Shown here piece after piece: positions 24,901 to 40,000 of a stretch of DNA of 64,000 nt; position 1 is the first letter of the stretch; every line of letters starts with the position of its first letter. The stretch is from Siphonodentalium dalli (lineage: Eukaryota; Mollusca; Scaphopoda; Gadilida; Siphonodentaliidae). The position numbers and the translations under genes were made by a program. Under the pieces are notes generated by a model, which saw nothing but the letters and a program-made list of their open reading frames with translations, ran no database searches and was not told where the DNA came from. The stretch covers positions 220,734,205 to 220,798,204 of the forward strand of contig CP136064.1 of the NCBI GenBank assembly GCA_032622095.1, written 5' to 3'.

Positions 24901-27900
24901 TTGACCAAATGTAGTAAATATTGTTTTATTAAACTAATCAGCAGTTTTTTATTGGCCACGGGGGAGGGACCATGGCACACCGGTTCGCCACGTGTGTCAA
25001 AACGTTTAGATCTGAACAAGAAAATTGCAAAATTCTAGCATCTAGATTAGCCTCAAGCCTTCCTATAGAGTTACAAACCTGGCACCCACACTTAGGTTGG
25101 AAAACTTCCAACTGATGACAATTCCAATGACAATGTTGACCAAACGTAGAACGATATTGTTTTCTTAAATTAACTATATATAGCAGTTTTTTGACTGGCC
25201 ACCGGGGAGGGACCAGGACACAAGCTTTCCAAGTGTTGGAAATTTCCAACCTGACACCCCCAAACCCCCCTGTCGCCACGTCCTTGTATATAGCACGCCC
25301 CCTATTCTCAACCACGAAGTGGCACCGTGTCCGTCACCAACAGGCTGTATATTAGTTATGTCAACACAAACCCCAACAAAGTGCTGAATTTTGTCTGAAG
25401 TCAGCTGCATATACGCGGTTGTGGCTTTACTAAGTTTACTTCTTTCGAGTTCACTTCAATGATGTCCATACAACTTTGTCAATTTACAGCAATATACAGA
25501 ATACTTATCTGGAGTATATCATGGAAATCCGCGAAGATGGTGTTTATTACACACGTGTATCTTGGGAAACAATTAAGAACTGAAACTGTCTTCAAATCCA
25601 AACATTTTACGAACATTTTGTTGTTGCCAGTTTTGAATTCGCGCAGCTATATATATAGGTGCGCGAATTCAAAGTGCGCGAATTAAAAACTGAGCGAAAA
25701 ATTGTACGGTGCGAAATTAAATACGAGTAAGGTATTTATATAGGGCACTTCTGCCGTTTGACTAGGGTATAGGCGGTTAAATCACGCTTTTACCCTGGTA
25801 ATATTGTTTTTCCTCTATTATCGCTATTTGTTCCAGGTCCAGTAGTAGCTGGCGTTGTGGGGTATAAAATGCCAAGGTACTGTCTGTTTGGTGACACAGT
25901 CAACACTGCTTCGCGCATGGAGTCATCTAGTCAAGGTATATATTGAACCTGGACGTATCTATAGCCGCATCCAATGCCACAAGGCTATATATTGTAGCCT
26001 ATAGTTTATGCGTCTTACGCGTGTTGTTTGTGGCATCTGTTTTCACTGTGGTTCAACGATTCCTGCAGTTTTGAATCTAAAACGATCCGTTCCGACTCTA
26101 ACACGATTTTAATGGTAAAAACAACTTGAACATCGTGAACAATGTTTATTATTAGTGCGATCTTCTTAAATTCCTTGTGGAATCAGATTGTAGCAAGCAC
26201 TAGATCTTTCAATTTGGCATAAAACGAAGATTGAATCTATTATTGTGCTCAATCGACGCCTTGATCAGTGAAGAATTCGCGAAAAACGAAAACTTCCAAC
26301 TCCAGACAATGTTTTTGTGTGAAAATAAAACTCTCAATGCACAAAATCGAATCAACAATTATCTACAGCTTTCGGTCTACGGTGAGCAAAATGTCATTGA
26401 AATTTGTATTGACTTTTTTATGATATAAAACTACATTGGCTCCGACTTTAATTTTCGATGGCTCCGAACCTTATCCTGGGAGAATTGATCTGCTCTGACT
26501 CTAACACAGTGATGTTGCTTCATCCGTGCTATTGCGTTCCGCGTCGTATGGACTCTACGGGAGTTGCCTATAATTTGGGTCATAGTATGCACATGCCTAC
26601 TACCATTTGGACCAACACATAGAACAAATAAAATAACATAATACATGCATATAATGCATGCTATATATTAATGGTTGTCTCTTCGGACTGGGCCTAATCG
26701 CCCCAGACTCACGTAAAATGGGTAATTTTCACCAGATTGTCACAGCCACATGCGCGCCCGTATCACAATTAGATATCTCAATGAGAAAACTGCCATCATC
26801 TCATAACGCGGATTAAAGCGAATCCGGGACCTTCAACAATACGAATCTGACATTGTGAATAGTTTGTCATTGCATGTGAGCCAGTATGGTTCTATATGAC
26901 GATGTCATTCACATTGAAACTTGTCAACAAAATAGTCCGTGACACATGCAATGGGTTTCACGACATCAATCATTTCGATTGCGACATAGCCACTGATCGC
27001 TGTTCTGTATTTGATCGGTATAAGTGCTACGTTATATGATATTCTTGCTCTAGGTAATAATATTTGGTGTATATTATTCTTAGTTCTAATCCGATTTCAC
27101 AGAACAAAATCTACCGATAGACCAACCATTGACGCATATACATTTATTACAGTTTTTTTATTTCGTTGAATGAAACGACTTTTCGCTTCCGATTGTGCAT
27201 GTCTAAGCGTACTGGAGTATAATTATATAACTGCCCGATAAAATTTCAATCACGCAACACTGAATCAGTAACTTTTTTATGACAAGCGTATTATATCGAT
27301 ATAACGACACTTGCTGACTCATTGATAGAACATAATTATGCCAGAACGTTCGATTTTAATCAGGCGCAAAATTGTGAAGAATATACTATCATAATTTCTA
27401 CACTATATCAAAGTCTTACTCAGGATTCCAGAAAGAAATGTGAGTATCATCTAATGCGATATAAAGAAAGTAGTTTCTGCCCAGTAACCAAAATAGGGCG
27501 ATCATTATATGGTGTGTGAAAAACAATGAACTCATCACGCATCCATCACACCCACATTTCTGTCAATAAGGTTCATTTTCTCGTTAAAAAACTACGGAAT
27601 TGAGTCAGAGCCTGATCAGAAAAGAGCCGGAGTCAAAATCGGTTAGATCTGAAACCGCAGGAATCGTTGAACCCCACTTGTTTCACTTTTACAAAGCGAT
27701 CGAAATTTTTCCCAGCAACAGCGGGACCAATGCAATATAGGTTCTTCGTGAACACATGTGTACGACCACTTAGTTCATCAATGGAACACTGTCGAACCTA
27801 TAACACATGCATAACCAAATGATTCTACACAAGTTAAAGCGTTGAACTATAAACTACCAACTGCATGGCTGGTTCAGTTTGGAACTAAGACTCTCTTATA

Positions 27901-30900
27901 TAGCAGCTGGTTGTTTCTTCTCCATGCATGAACCAAACAGTAAATTATGGGTTCCAGAAAATATCCTCTATTCAAATCCAGAAGAAGAAACAAATAAAAC
28001 CAATGTAAAAGTATTTGGCTATATAAAAAGTACTGCAATTACATTTGGTTCTACAACCATTCTTTGCAAAGAACCAGATCATTCAATCACTTAACTAATT
28101 GGTTTTGTGGTGTTGTTTTTGTTTCTTGGAGACATCATGAACATGTCCACATGTTTGTTACTTTGGTTCTCTGTATAGAGAGTACCATTTCGGAACCGAT
28201 TGTTCCCAACCGGTTTCCGGAGAGAGCCACATAAACAAGAAGATATCTTGGTTCGGTATATATATACAGAAACCCAAAACGCACAAAACCAAGTTGCTAC
28301 AAAACGTCACAGAACCAAATTGCTACAAATCTCCACGGAACCAAATTGCTGCACAAAAGTATTGATTTGCAGTGATGTTCAGCATAAAGATGGTCTATTT
28401 CTTTCCTGAACTTTTTGTATAGATTCGAGGTGTAAAATAATAATTATGAGTTAAGGATTAACATAATTTAGACTTCATATGTGACCCGCCATATCAAATC
28501 CAGTCGTAAGTCGGGATTTTTGTACCCTGTGCCAATGCATTTTCTTATATATGCGAGTCGACCATAGGGCGCCTCGCATATATAAGATAATGCATTGGCC
28601 TAACAATATTTTACAATTTTAATAATTTTTTCTTGTATTCTTTAACAATTTTATAATTTCACCCATACAGAGCCCCAGACAAACATGAGCAGACGACACT
28701 CTTCTATATGCTTCTATATATGTGTGGGCCCGTGGGGCTCCCTGCAGGGTAATGGATGTTTTTTTATTTTTATGTAAGAAACATTTATTTATAAAAAATG
28801 ATAAAAAATTGTTAGGCCAATGCATTCTCTTATATATGCGAGGCGACCTATGGTCGACTCGCATATATAAGAGAATGCATTGGCACAGGGTAAACAAAAT
28901 CCCGATTTACGACTGGATTTGATATGGCGGGTCACATATGGCCTCATATGTTTTAGTAAGACATACGTGTATCATCGGAACGCACACTGGCGTAAGAGCT
29001 TGTCGCAATCATATCGATCAATGCCGGAACTTTTTCAGTTTACATTTAAAATGGGACTATATTTTTATTGACGGTTTCTTTACTTCCTCTTTGGTTTATA
29101 AAGAAATCAGTATTAATATGTTAACCTCAGCCGTTTCCGTTTGCTAAAGCTCGGCTCGAATCAAATTTAATGCACTCGGTTAATACATTTAGTATAGAAT
29201 TATGACTCATTAGATATCCTCTCTGTTACATTGCAGCTAACAAGATCCAACTTACACAGGCAACCAGAGTATCCCTCCTCGGATACAACACCGGGTTCTT
29301 CATGGACGAGAGAGGCACTATTCACGTCAAGGTATAATGATTTGTTGGAGTTCATCATCGTTACAGCACAGGAGCTTGGAATTTGGTCAAAATCCCTCTT
29401 TTATTGGCGGAACCACCACCCGGGACCAAAGGTCACGGAAGGAACGAAACAGAAAATTGTTGCCACCTATTTTGAACTCAACTGTATTCCTACAAAAAAT
29501 ATATTTTCACTAAAAACTTTTGGTACCTCTTACACCTTAGATGCCAATCTACAACATTCCATAGGTATATTTTTCGGTAATGTATTGTAAATTCACCAAC
29601 GAACACAAATCTGCGACACCTACATCACCCGTTCTAGAATCTGAGAAGCGGAACTGGTACCGAAATATGCGGAAACTTTAAAACTATGATCCGGAGACGG
29701 ATAGGATGAAAGTACCGTTTATAATTTCGAACATAGCTGCTGATTACATGTTTATTACATGACCGCACCGATGCACTGATCATCATGAACTTTTTGATGG
29801 ATGATAACATTGGCGTCTAGATGGGAACGAATTATTTTGGGCTCATTTGCATAAAAACATGGCCACTGGCAGCCATCGTGGATTTAAGTGATAATACTAG
29901 ATAAATCTTAATCAATAACACAGCCTAGAGCCTGTGTTGATGCTCCTATATCATCACGAAATTGTTCATCGATCATGACATTGATATATAGACGACACCG
30001 AGTCATTTTGGGCTTATTTGCATGAAAAAAATGGCCGCCAACAGCCATCTTGGATTTCAAAATTGCATCATATAGCACCGTGGGCAAGAGGTCGCAGTGT
30101 TGGTCCGATCATAATTAAATTTGCCACGGAGGTTGACATTGACATATAGATGGGAACGAGTCATTTTGCTGTGAATTCTCAAAGAAACTTGGCCGCCGTC
30201 GGATTTCAGCGACAACACCGCATATATAATTAAATCAATAACACTGCCTAGAGCCTATGTCGATGAACCGATCATCGTTAAATTGTTCATGGGTCATGAC
30301 ATTGGTATCAAAATGAGAACGAATCATTGCTAGAGACTGTAACATTGGTGCGATCGTCGTGTAATTAGTCATAGAAACATGGCCGCCGTCGGATTTCAGC
30401 CACTCGTTTCATCGACCATGAAAGTTACGCCGATGGGGTCATTGTCACAAGACTCCGGTCAGTGACGGTCACATTCGTAGCCAGTGTAGCCAGCTTATTT
30501 CACCGGCGATCACATTCGTAGTCAGCTTTTCTAATTCGTGGTTTATATTGCCCGAAATATGACATCATCACGTTCGTGACTAAAAGGTCGACGTCATGCT
30601 CCAAAACTGACTTCGTTTATCAACTTATATTGGAATATAATTCGAGCATTCCAACGACATTGATCCGAAACATCAGGTTATAAATGAACTTATATCAAAA
30701 CTAAATTCAAGTTGTTTTCATCCATCAACTCAGAAAAATTAGATTAACCTGATCGTGTTCATTGAGGCTCGCCTGAATATGAAAAGCTGGCTACAAATGT
30801 GATCGCCATAGAAAAGCTGGCTACATTTGTGATCGATTGCCTTGTGACAATGATTTATAAACTAGTTATTCGGTAAACCAGTTTGTATTATATACAACTT

Positions 30901-33900
30901 GCAAACGCACAAATAAAACGTATACTGTGAAGAATACGCAGGTTAATTTTGTGCTCTTACATTAAAGAATCTTATTACATTTTGTTACTGTATTTGGCAT
31001 ATTAATGGCGAGTTTTTGTACCCTACATTGACAAATTTGAATTTCGCGAAACTAAACACTCGTTCTATATATGCATGGCCAATATCGTTACCTAACTCAA
31101 GAAAAATGTCTTCTCTCATCAACTAAGACATATATTTGTTCGTCAGAAATAGTAAAAAACAGCATTTGATGTGGAAATAATTAAGATATTCTGGCAACGA
31201 ATCTGCACCAAAACGCACAAAGGAATCGCTTCATGCATATATAGGCATATATACCAGGCCTCCCCGTGAGTCTATATATCTTTTTCTTCTACTTCGTGAT
31301 ATTCGACCAGTAATCAGTTGGTTGATTACTATTACTATTATATGATGGATATTTTAGGCCTATACAACGGAGCGCGACACAAGCTCATATGAGCGAGAGA
31401 GGGGGCTAGAGAGTTTTGGTCCTCTTATGACCAATCATTGCAACCAGTAGCATCACAAAGTCAAGTAGTACATATAGGCCTACCTGTACATAACGAACAT
31501 AAAACAAGAAGGAAAATACAATACCAGGTGGTCGTGCCATAAATAGAAATAAATTAAATATGAAATATATGTACAAATTACCATTCAGTCAAATGAAGAA
31601 TATCTTCTTGGGTAGTCGTCATTTTCATGAGATGATAACAGCAGACACAGAAAAATACAGAAATTTTCAGGAAAATGCACAAAACATCAGGATTAGATCT
31701 TCAAAAACGAGCATAGTATGACGCAAACATAAACAGATTTAAGTTTTCTGGCGCCTAAGTTCGAAAACCGCACGCACTTTCAAATATTTTTGAATTTCGC
31801 GGGCTTTAAATTTAGGTTTCGATTTTATTTCGTTCCGACTTTGTTATTCCGGAAAAATGGTTTTGTGCCATTTGTCATTCAGATTCTAGAACGGGTGATG
31901 TAGGTGTCGCAGATTTGTGTTCGTTGGTGAATTTACAATACATTACCGAATTAAAGTGAGGTTTTCGAAGAACTGGAAAAATATACCTATGGAATGTTGT
32001 AGATTGGCATCTAAGGTGTAAGAGGTACCAAAAGTTTTTAGTGAAAATATATTTTTTGTAGGAATACAGTTCAAAATAGTTGGCAACAATTTTCTGTTTC
32101 GTTCCTTCCGTGACCTATGGTCCCGGGTGGTGGTTCCGCCAATAAAAGAGGGGTTTTGACCAAATTCCAAGCTCCTACATGTGGTTACAGTCACTGTACA
32201 CGGGGATGTGGCTAGAGTGTCTCCGTTAGGGTTGTCCAACTAAACTGGGAATTTCCAACTCCACACTAAGCCTGATCGAAATTTCTAAGTACTCGAAATT
32301 CCACTGGCATGGGTTATCATTTTTCAACTTCAAGCTCCGACTATTAGAATTTTACACCATAACAACCCAATTGTTGGAAAGGCAAATTTCTGTAAAAAAT
32401 AATTTCAACTTATTTTGGTCTGAAATTCTCATCTGTTGAACAGTTTGGCCGAAGTGGGACACCCCAAGGCCACTGTCGCCACGTCCCTAACTACAGCAGT
32501 TCTTAAAATCTGACGAAGAATCAGAATCATGATTCTCAGTTTGATTATCGTAAAAGCAGCTGATTCGCTGCAGAAATGTGATTTTGATTCTCGCAAATTT
32601 GTATGCATTTAGTATTAATCACGATATTCTCTTGTTTTATCGGTGGAGGGAAATACCGTACACATATAAAATAGAATATAACTTTGGTTTCGGCGTCGCT
32701 GATGAAATTCACGATTCGAGCGCGAATTGTTCGCCGTCTGAAAGCTCTCATTGCATGAGACCTTTTATCGCCCGTCGCAGGCCCTGTGCATCGAAGGACT
32801 TTAAATGCTTCTTACAGACTAACGGACGCTTCTGCGTGATAAATGGTTGACGTCTACTATATATTCCCCATTAATAGGCGAGATCACTGATTCTTTACCA
32901 TATTGGATCCATCCAGCCCCCATTCTTCCACGATTTAAGTGCTAAATGTCAAAGTTCTGGAATACTATTCCATATATGGTGTTTTGAATTTTCATGAATT
33001 CAATATTTGGAATTTTTGAATATTCAAAAGCTCCATATATGGAATGCTACTCCAGAACTTTTACCTGTAGCACTGAATGCGCGGACCGTGACTGGATTGA
33101 TACAATATGGTAGCGACACAGTTATCTCGCTTATCTCTACCAGAATCAGTTCTCGGCTCGCCATAACGCCAGAGAGGTTATAGTGACGCTGGTCGAGCTT
33201 GATTCCGCATCGCAAAATTCCATGACAAAGTCCTTTAGAATTAACACAAATGACTGTCCCAAGTTGATATATAAAGGATCTCACATGAGTTTCTATTTTA
33301 TACGGAATTTATCAACCGAGTTCACTAAATTCGATTTGAGCCGAGGTTTACCGAGGCTCAAATAGAATTTAGTGGACGAGGTTGATAAATTACGTATAAA
33401 ATAGAACGAGTTTGAGATACTTTTTATCACATGGTCATATAATCGCTTAAATTTTGACCCAAAGAGCAGCGTGACGTCATTGCACGCGACGATATTACAC
33501 GTGTCTATTACGCTCGAATATTACATAGGAAAATAGTGCTAATCATGTGATAAATATATGTCTACATTATTATGCTCGAAGTCAACGCACTTTTTGCAGG
33601 ATAAGCTTATATTGTGCCTTATACAATAAGCTTATTCTCGGATATACCATTATCCGCGGTTGTCGTGTGCATGGGTGAGTTTAATCCGATTATTGTAATT
33701 TTCACGCTTCTTCAACTGGATTATGAAGTGATTACTGAAACATTGAAGGTTTTATTTGATTTATAGTTGCGTTAATTTTGTTTTATTTTCCGTGAAATTA
33801 TGTGTAAATGCGTAAATGTTTCTATAGCACCTCAAAATTAAGCTTAAACTGCATTAATTTCTAAGTTCAATGACCAGTTCACTAATATATTATGTCAGAA

Positions 33901-36900
33901 TTAAGGATGCATGGTTTGTCTCTTCCTGGCAACACTTTGCATTTTCTGTGGTTTGTGTGTCTATGTAAGCGCCATACAGACTTGAATTATTCAGATTTGC
34001 CATATATAGAGTTCTAAAATGACAATTAAAGGGGTACTATCCACTGAATCCAGCCATTTATGAGACCATCTACTTTTATAGTCAACAGAATATATGCAAC
34101 AAATGAATGAATTTGCGCCATGGATTAGTGCCAATAACACTCATGTGATTATGAACGATGCAAACAACATGGTAATTATAATGAAAATGAATTATGACTG
34201 AATAATTACCGTGTTGTTTGCATCGTTCATAGAGCACACGATTTTATACATGGATCAAATTCATTCATTTGTTGCATATATTCTGTTGAATATAAAATGA
34301 GATGGTCCTATAAATGGCCTGATTTAGGGTACGGTACCCCTTTAAGAAAAATAATGCACCCATTTATATCAGTACCGTGACCGGTTTGCCCCACCAATAT
34401 CACAGCGCTATATAGCGCAATGCCGGATGACCAGCTAGGGTATACGTGCACCGAACAGACGTAATTGTGGGACACGTCGATAAGAGCGAGCGTCTGCGTG
34501 CAATCGCTAATGAATGAGTCCACTTATATGAAATATGAATATTACTTCTAAAGGGATTGTCTTCCACACCGGAAATAATTTAGTGACTGGTTCAGTGGTA
34601 ACATCGCTTCTATATCGAATATATAGGCTGTCTGGCCGGGTAGATATTACCTTTAGAAGGTTATAATTATGTCCCCCACAGAACATGAAAAACGTAATTT
34701 TCCCACAACAAATAAGCTGCAATTGGCCACAGTTTGAAATACTTTTACGTGTCATTTGAGGCGTGGGCCACATCATAGCACTTGATGGCATACATGTTTA
34801 GTGAACTGCAGGGTCAGCGCTGAATACACGATTGCACAATACACACTAATTTACGTACGATGGGTGATTTGTGTTTATGTGCATCACTATATCCACGTTG
34901 AAAATAGAGCTGAGGCTAGAATATGTAGAGAACTGTCAATCATCAAATAATCAGTAAATTTGTGATTGTTTTTATATTTTTATATGTTATTCGTAAATAC
35001 ACGCTTTCGGACAGTACTACCGTTCGAATGTGCAGGCTGCATTGTTCACTAAAATATGAACGATAAACTGCTATATAATTATTTGCGTGAGGAGATATTT
35101 CGCAACCTTTCGATGTACATGTACAATTCAGTCGAATGAACCATGAGACATACTTTATGATTCAGAACATACTTGAAAATATATGCATTATAGGAAGACG
35201 TCTGCGATGAGTTAATTTCACTAGCAAATTTGAAATGGTGTGAATGTAGCTTATAAGGCTAATGTCGTTTAGCATCAGTTCATCTGACTCGCCAATCGAT
35301 TCTACAGCAGTAATCCTTCCATTATATATAATTTATAGCGAATGGAATGGTTCTCTGTTAAATCGCCAAACCTAATATTATCTTCTTTACAATACCCGAC
35401 ATGGCATGACACTAATGGGTATACGTCATGTGAAACGTGTGCAAATGTTTATACTCATATTATGGATAATGTTTTGTTCAAATTGGTTTATTAATTCCAA
35501 GCCGCTTCTTTTGTCCAGTTTTTCGTGATCAAAACATTTCCAATGTTATGATAGTTTATACCAGACATGCACATATAGCTATATACAGTGTTGACTATAC
35601 GGCTTGATACACTGTTAGAAAATGACCGTCGTTTTAACGGTCTGAGACCGCGCAACATCGCTGCCAACATTTGACCGTTAAACATACGGTCAGGCCGTAG
35701 CACGTTCCGCGGTATAAAATCGTAACCAGTAACTGTCAGACCGTAACCAGTAACTGTCAGACCGTTTTACGGTTCGACACCGTTTAATTAATATCAAGAC
35801 CGTAACTAATAAAGGTCAGACCAATGGTATTTTTCATGGGTCTACATCAATTTTGTGCTCTTAATTTGCTAATTTACAATAGAATTAGCCAGGTTCCCAT
35901 GGTTACAATATGATTTCCCGGTAGGCATTACGATTCATATGTTTTTGAATGGTCGAAACTAGTATTATTCGTAACTGAAAAATACATCTTAGTTCTTATG
36001 TTATGATCAATTTTTTGATGAAATGTAAATCCTCAATGATAAAGTGATAGACAATACTTATGAAACTTTGCAGTTTGCAGAGGATCAAGCTTGTTATCTG
36101 CCTCGTAGAATTTAATCTTGAAAAAGGCTGCGCACGCGTAATGTGTTCGCCTTCACTAACTACTGTATAAATATGGCTGTAAATAAAAAACGATACCAGT
36201 AATAGCTGATAAGCCAACCCTTCACTATTCAGTTATGAGTAATACTAATTTCGACCATTCTAAAACATGATTGATTGATTGATTGATTGGGGTTTAACGT
36301 CGTTTTAGCAACAAAGCCATATCACGACGAGAAGAAACAGATTTTCAAAATCGAGTGAAGCAACTGTGATGCGAAATGACAGTGAATTAGACTAAAATGA
36401 AACAAAATATATACAAACTAGCCGATGAGCCCGACGTTGTCCGGGCTATTCAAAAACAAAATTTCAAGTCGATAGCTCCACCCGTTTCCGAGATCTGGTC
36501 TGCGCATGCGCGAAGCTGGCGTCGCACGGGCTCGGCGACCCGATAAAATTCGTATCCGGGGCAAGATACATTCACGTAGCAAATTTCAAGTCGATAGCTC
36601 CACCCGTTTCCGAGATCTCGGCTGCGCATGCGCGACGCTGGCGTCGCACGGGCTCGGCGACTCGATAAAATTCGTATCCGGGGCAGGATACATTCACATA
36701 GCAAATTTCAAGTCGATAGCTCCACCCATTTCCGAGATCTCGTCTGCGCATGCGCTGCATGGGCGTCGCACGGGCTCGGCGACCCGATAAAATTCGTATC
36801 CGGGGCAAGATACATTCACATAGCAAATTTCAAGTCGATAGCTCCACCCGTTTCCGAGATCTCTTTTTGCGCATGCGCTGCACGGGCGTCGCACGGGCTC

Positions 36901-36990
36901 GCCAATACGACAACGACGACCGCCTGGTCAAACTACACACACGTACCAAGTTTCGTCCCGATCGGTCGAGAATCGTAGATTTGTATAAAT

Positions 36991-37035
<45 letters not shown>

Positions 37036-40000
37036 AGGTCTTCAAAATATATATGAGATAAAAACACCCAAATCAGCGTGATTGCTCGATTGGGGTCAGC
37101 ACCATTTAGAAACTGACTATTGTGCGAACATATATAAAACAGAAGATCAAAATACATAGCAATACTGGTTTCAAAACAGCAAACATAAAACCTACATGAA
37201 ATGTTTTCATCAAATATAAATACTGTATTAAGACTTTCGTATATTAAAATATTTGTAGTAGGTCATTAAGTTGTCATGTTCGCTCATGGGATGATTGATA
37301 AGATATTTATATTATCTGATGAATCTGGCATGAGTCTTAATTAATTCGTTGAGTTGACAATCGGGTGGTTGGATCACCGGTAGGCAATCCCTTTCCCAAA
37401 CGCCAGCATTCTGCCAAAATAAAATGGCATCCCCATATAAACCTGATTCCTTCTCTTGAAGCATCGTATCAAACTTTGAAAATTCAAAGTCCAACCTCTG
37501 CCTCTGAGAGTCCAAAGGCTTGACAGACCTTGGAGATTTTGTTTTGGAACAACTGGTTCAACACCCTTAGTTGGTTTCGAAGTAAACGTAAAAACTGTAG
37601 TAGCTGTATCCATTGCATATGGTCCAGGAACAGGAGGAATATCAGTCTCTTGAACTTGTGTTGCTAATGATATACTGATAAGTTTTGTTTGATTCTCTGT
37701 CTGTGTGCTGGCATTAACATACTTTTTCTTAGAAACGGCAGCCGAGTATGTGACTTGAGAAATTGATGGTCTGGCACCAACTAATTTCTTAGCATCCATG
37801 TACGATAAATGTTTCTCAGCCTTACATCTTTGTATCTTGAATTCATAGTCCCAGATGGAACATGAACGATCCATTGCAGAATGTGAACCTTGACAGTTCG
37901 AACATTTTTTAGGATTTGTACAATCCCTATAATCATGACCTGAAACAGAGCAGCGTGCACAAATGGTTGATTTACTTTTGTAATGTTCCTGGCCATGGCC
38001 ACAGCCCTGGCATTTAAAACATCGTAATGGATTTGGGACATACGTACTTATATCGATCTTCATATATAAAACCTTCAATGTCGGTGGATGTTCGCACCGA
38101 TTGAAGGTCAAGATAACTATTCAGATGAACTCGAATACCATCAACAGTTTTTGTAAATCGACGGACTTCTGTAACTCCCTCTGATTCCAACTCCGCCAAT
38201 ATCTCCGATTCCGAAGAATCAACTATATCGCGGAACCGCAACACAGCTCTGCTACTATTTAATGTCTTGTGAGGAGTAACCAATACTGGTGTTTGTGCAA
38301 TAGTTGTTAACTCTAGCAGAGCATCAGATTGAACTTTCTTTGAGCATTCAATCAAGAGAAAGCGACGTATTGGCCCAGTGCTGATTGGTTTGACAGATTT
38401 CAATTGACAGCAATGCTTTGTAGCGTTTTGTCGATAACAAAGATAGAAGGTCGTTTCACATTTGGGCCGGGTCAACTCAACCACCCGTCTTGGAGAGATG
38501 TAGGAGTAGGACCGAAGAGGACCATGAGCTAAGTCGTATCCGCAGGTCGATGCCTCACGTGATACAACCGCCCTAGTACCTCCAGAACTCATACACCACA
38601 CCTCACGGGGTGCACCCCACGGCAAACAGGGTGCCACATTAAGGGATTTTTACCCCTCGCAGTGGGGCGGTAGGCCTATTCTACCCCGGGCCCACACGGG
38701 GCTTCTAAAACATGAATCGTCATGCCCTTTTAAGCCATACAAAGAACAAAGCTACATGTTTCACAGTTAAAACTCAAATTTATGTACATGTAAAAGTAAA
38801 ATATCTTAATGGCATACTTTTTGGTAACATGTAAGGCGTGAAATTGTCCAGTCACTTGTAAACACAGTTTTTGTTTTAACAGGTGAATCCGTACATCATG
38901 ACAATACAGTACCAGTCAGAAGAAGTGGTATTTTTAGGCGCACCTTTATTGCGATATTGAGCGTGCTTAATTTAGAAAAAGGCGTGATTATAGCACGCTT
39001 ATTATTGCATTATTGAACGCAAAATATTGCGATACTAAGCGCGCTAAATTTCATACAGACCCGATACTGTTATATTTATATTAGATAAATACTGTGCATA
39101 TATTGTACATATAGTGTACATATAGCATTTACAACTATAATTATATACATATCTAAAACATTGTCTCTATTTATACAATAAACAATATAGAAGAAGCAAT
39201 AATTTGATTCAAATGTCACAATTTTGAGCGCTAGATGTCGCAATATTAAGTGCAAAATATTGAGATATTAAGCACAAAATATTGCAATAATATCACAAGC
39301 GACATGCTTATAAGCGTTTCCACTTGCAATATTATTGCGATATTGGGCGCGAAAATAGCGCGCTTAATATACCACGTCTTTTGACTGGTATTGTATAACA
39401 ACAGCTTGTTGGGATTGGAACCTTCAAGACAACATCAGATCCCATAATAACTGTGCGCAATGACTTGGCGACAATGTTCTCCTGTAGTCGCACATTTTCC
39501 ATGAAATATTAAAGAATGATGCATCAAACTGTATACTGGTATCACAACACTTAGTATCAATATCAGTGAGTCAGCCAAAGATAGTTTGATAAGAACATCC
39601 AACCAATGGTGTACTCCCGGTAAATTGTCGTAATAACTTGACGATAACATGGCGAATGATGACAATGTCTCATATCCACACGTTTCAATGAAAATTGATG
39701 AACACGGGATGAATTGGTCCGTGTAATTGTAAAGTTGGAATTGTAGATATGTGATCATCTGTCACTGCGTGGCGTCATTCATTGTTTACGGTGCTGTTGA
39801 CATTGAAGCTCTTGTGAATTACACTGGTGCGTACAGTACATGTACATGTATATCCTCTCTTGTAAATGTACATGTATGCATGTGCTTTGAAACAATCAGA
39901 TTCAGAACACTGTCAACTGGATTGTCAACATTCTAATAGTAATAGCTGCTCGTTGAGTCGTTGTTGTTACTATTGTCACTATTGGTTGACATCGAAGCTC

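Larger units (their letters stand above)
28490..28936. mobile_element. TA-flanked fold-back element (TGTGACCCGCC ends)
   Basis: TGTGACCCGCCATATC, continuing to about 40 bp, is inverted at the right end (GATATGGCGGGTCACA). TA abuts both tips. It contains a pair of 69-bp palindromes in inverse orientation (28531-28599 and 28816-28884) with the same CCCTGT outer edges as the element at 14984-15365. Its outer ends are unrelated to that element. Confidence 0.8.

Noticed and set aside
29231-29590. 119-residue + frame overlapping cyclase exon 5
   Set aside because: It is a different reading phase from the conserved cyclase motif and runs into the inverted repeat arm. The exon itself reads [11 protein letters not shown] in the correct phase.
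36450-36992. Several overlapping frames of 66-116 residues on both strands
   Set aside because: All are readings of the 122-bp tandem array, repeating the same peptide with no known domain.
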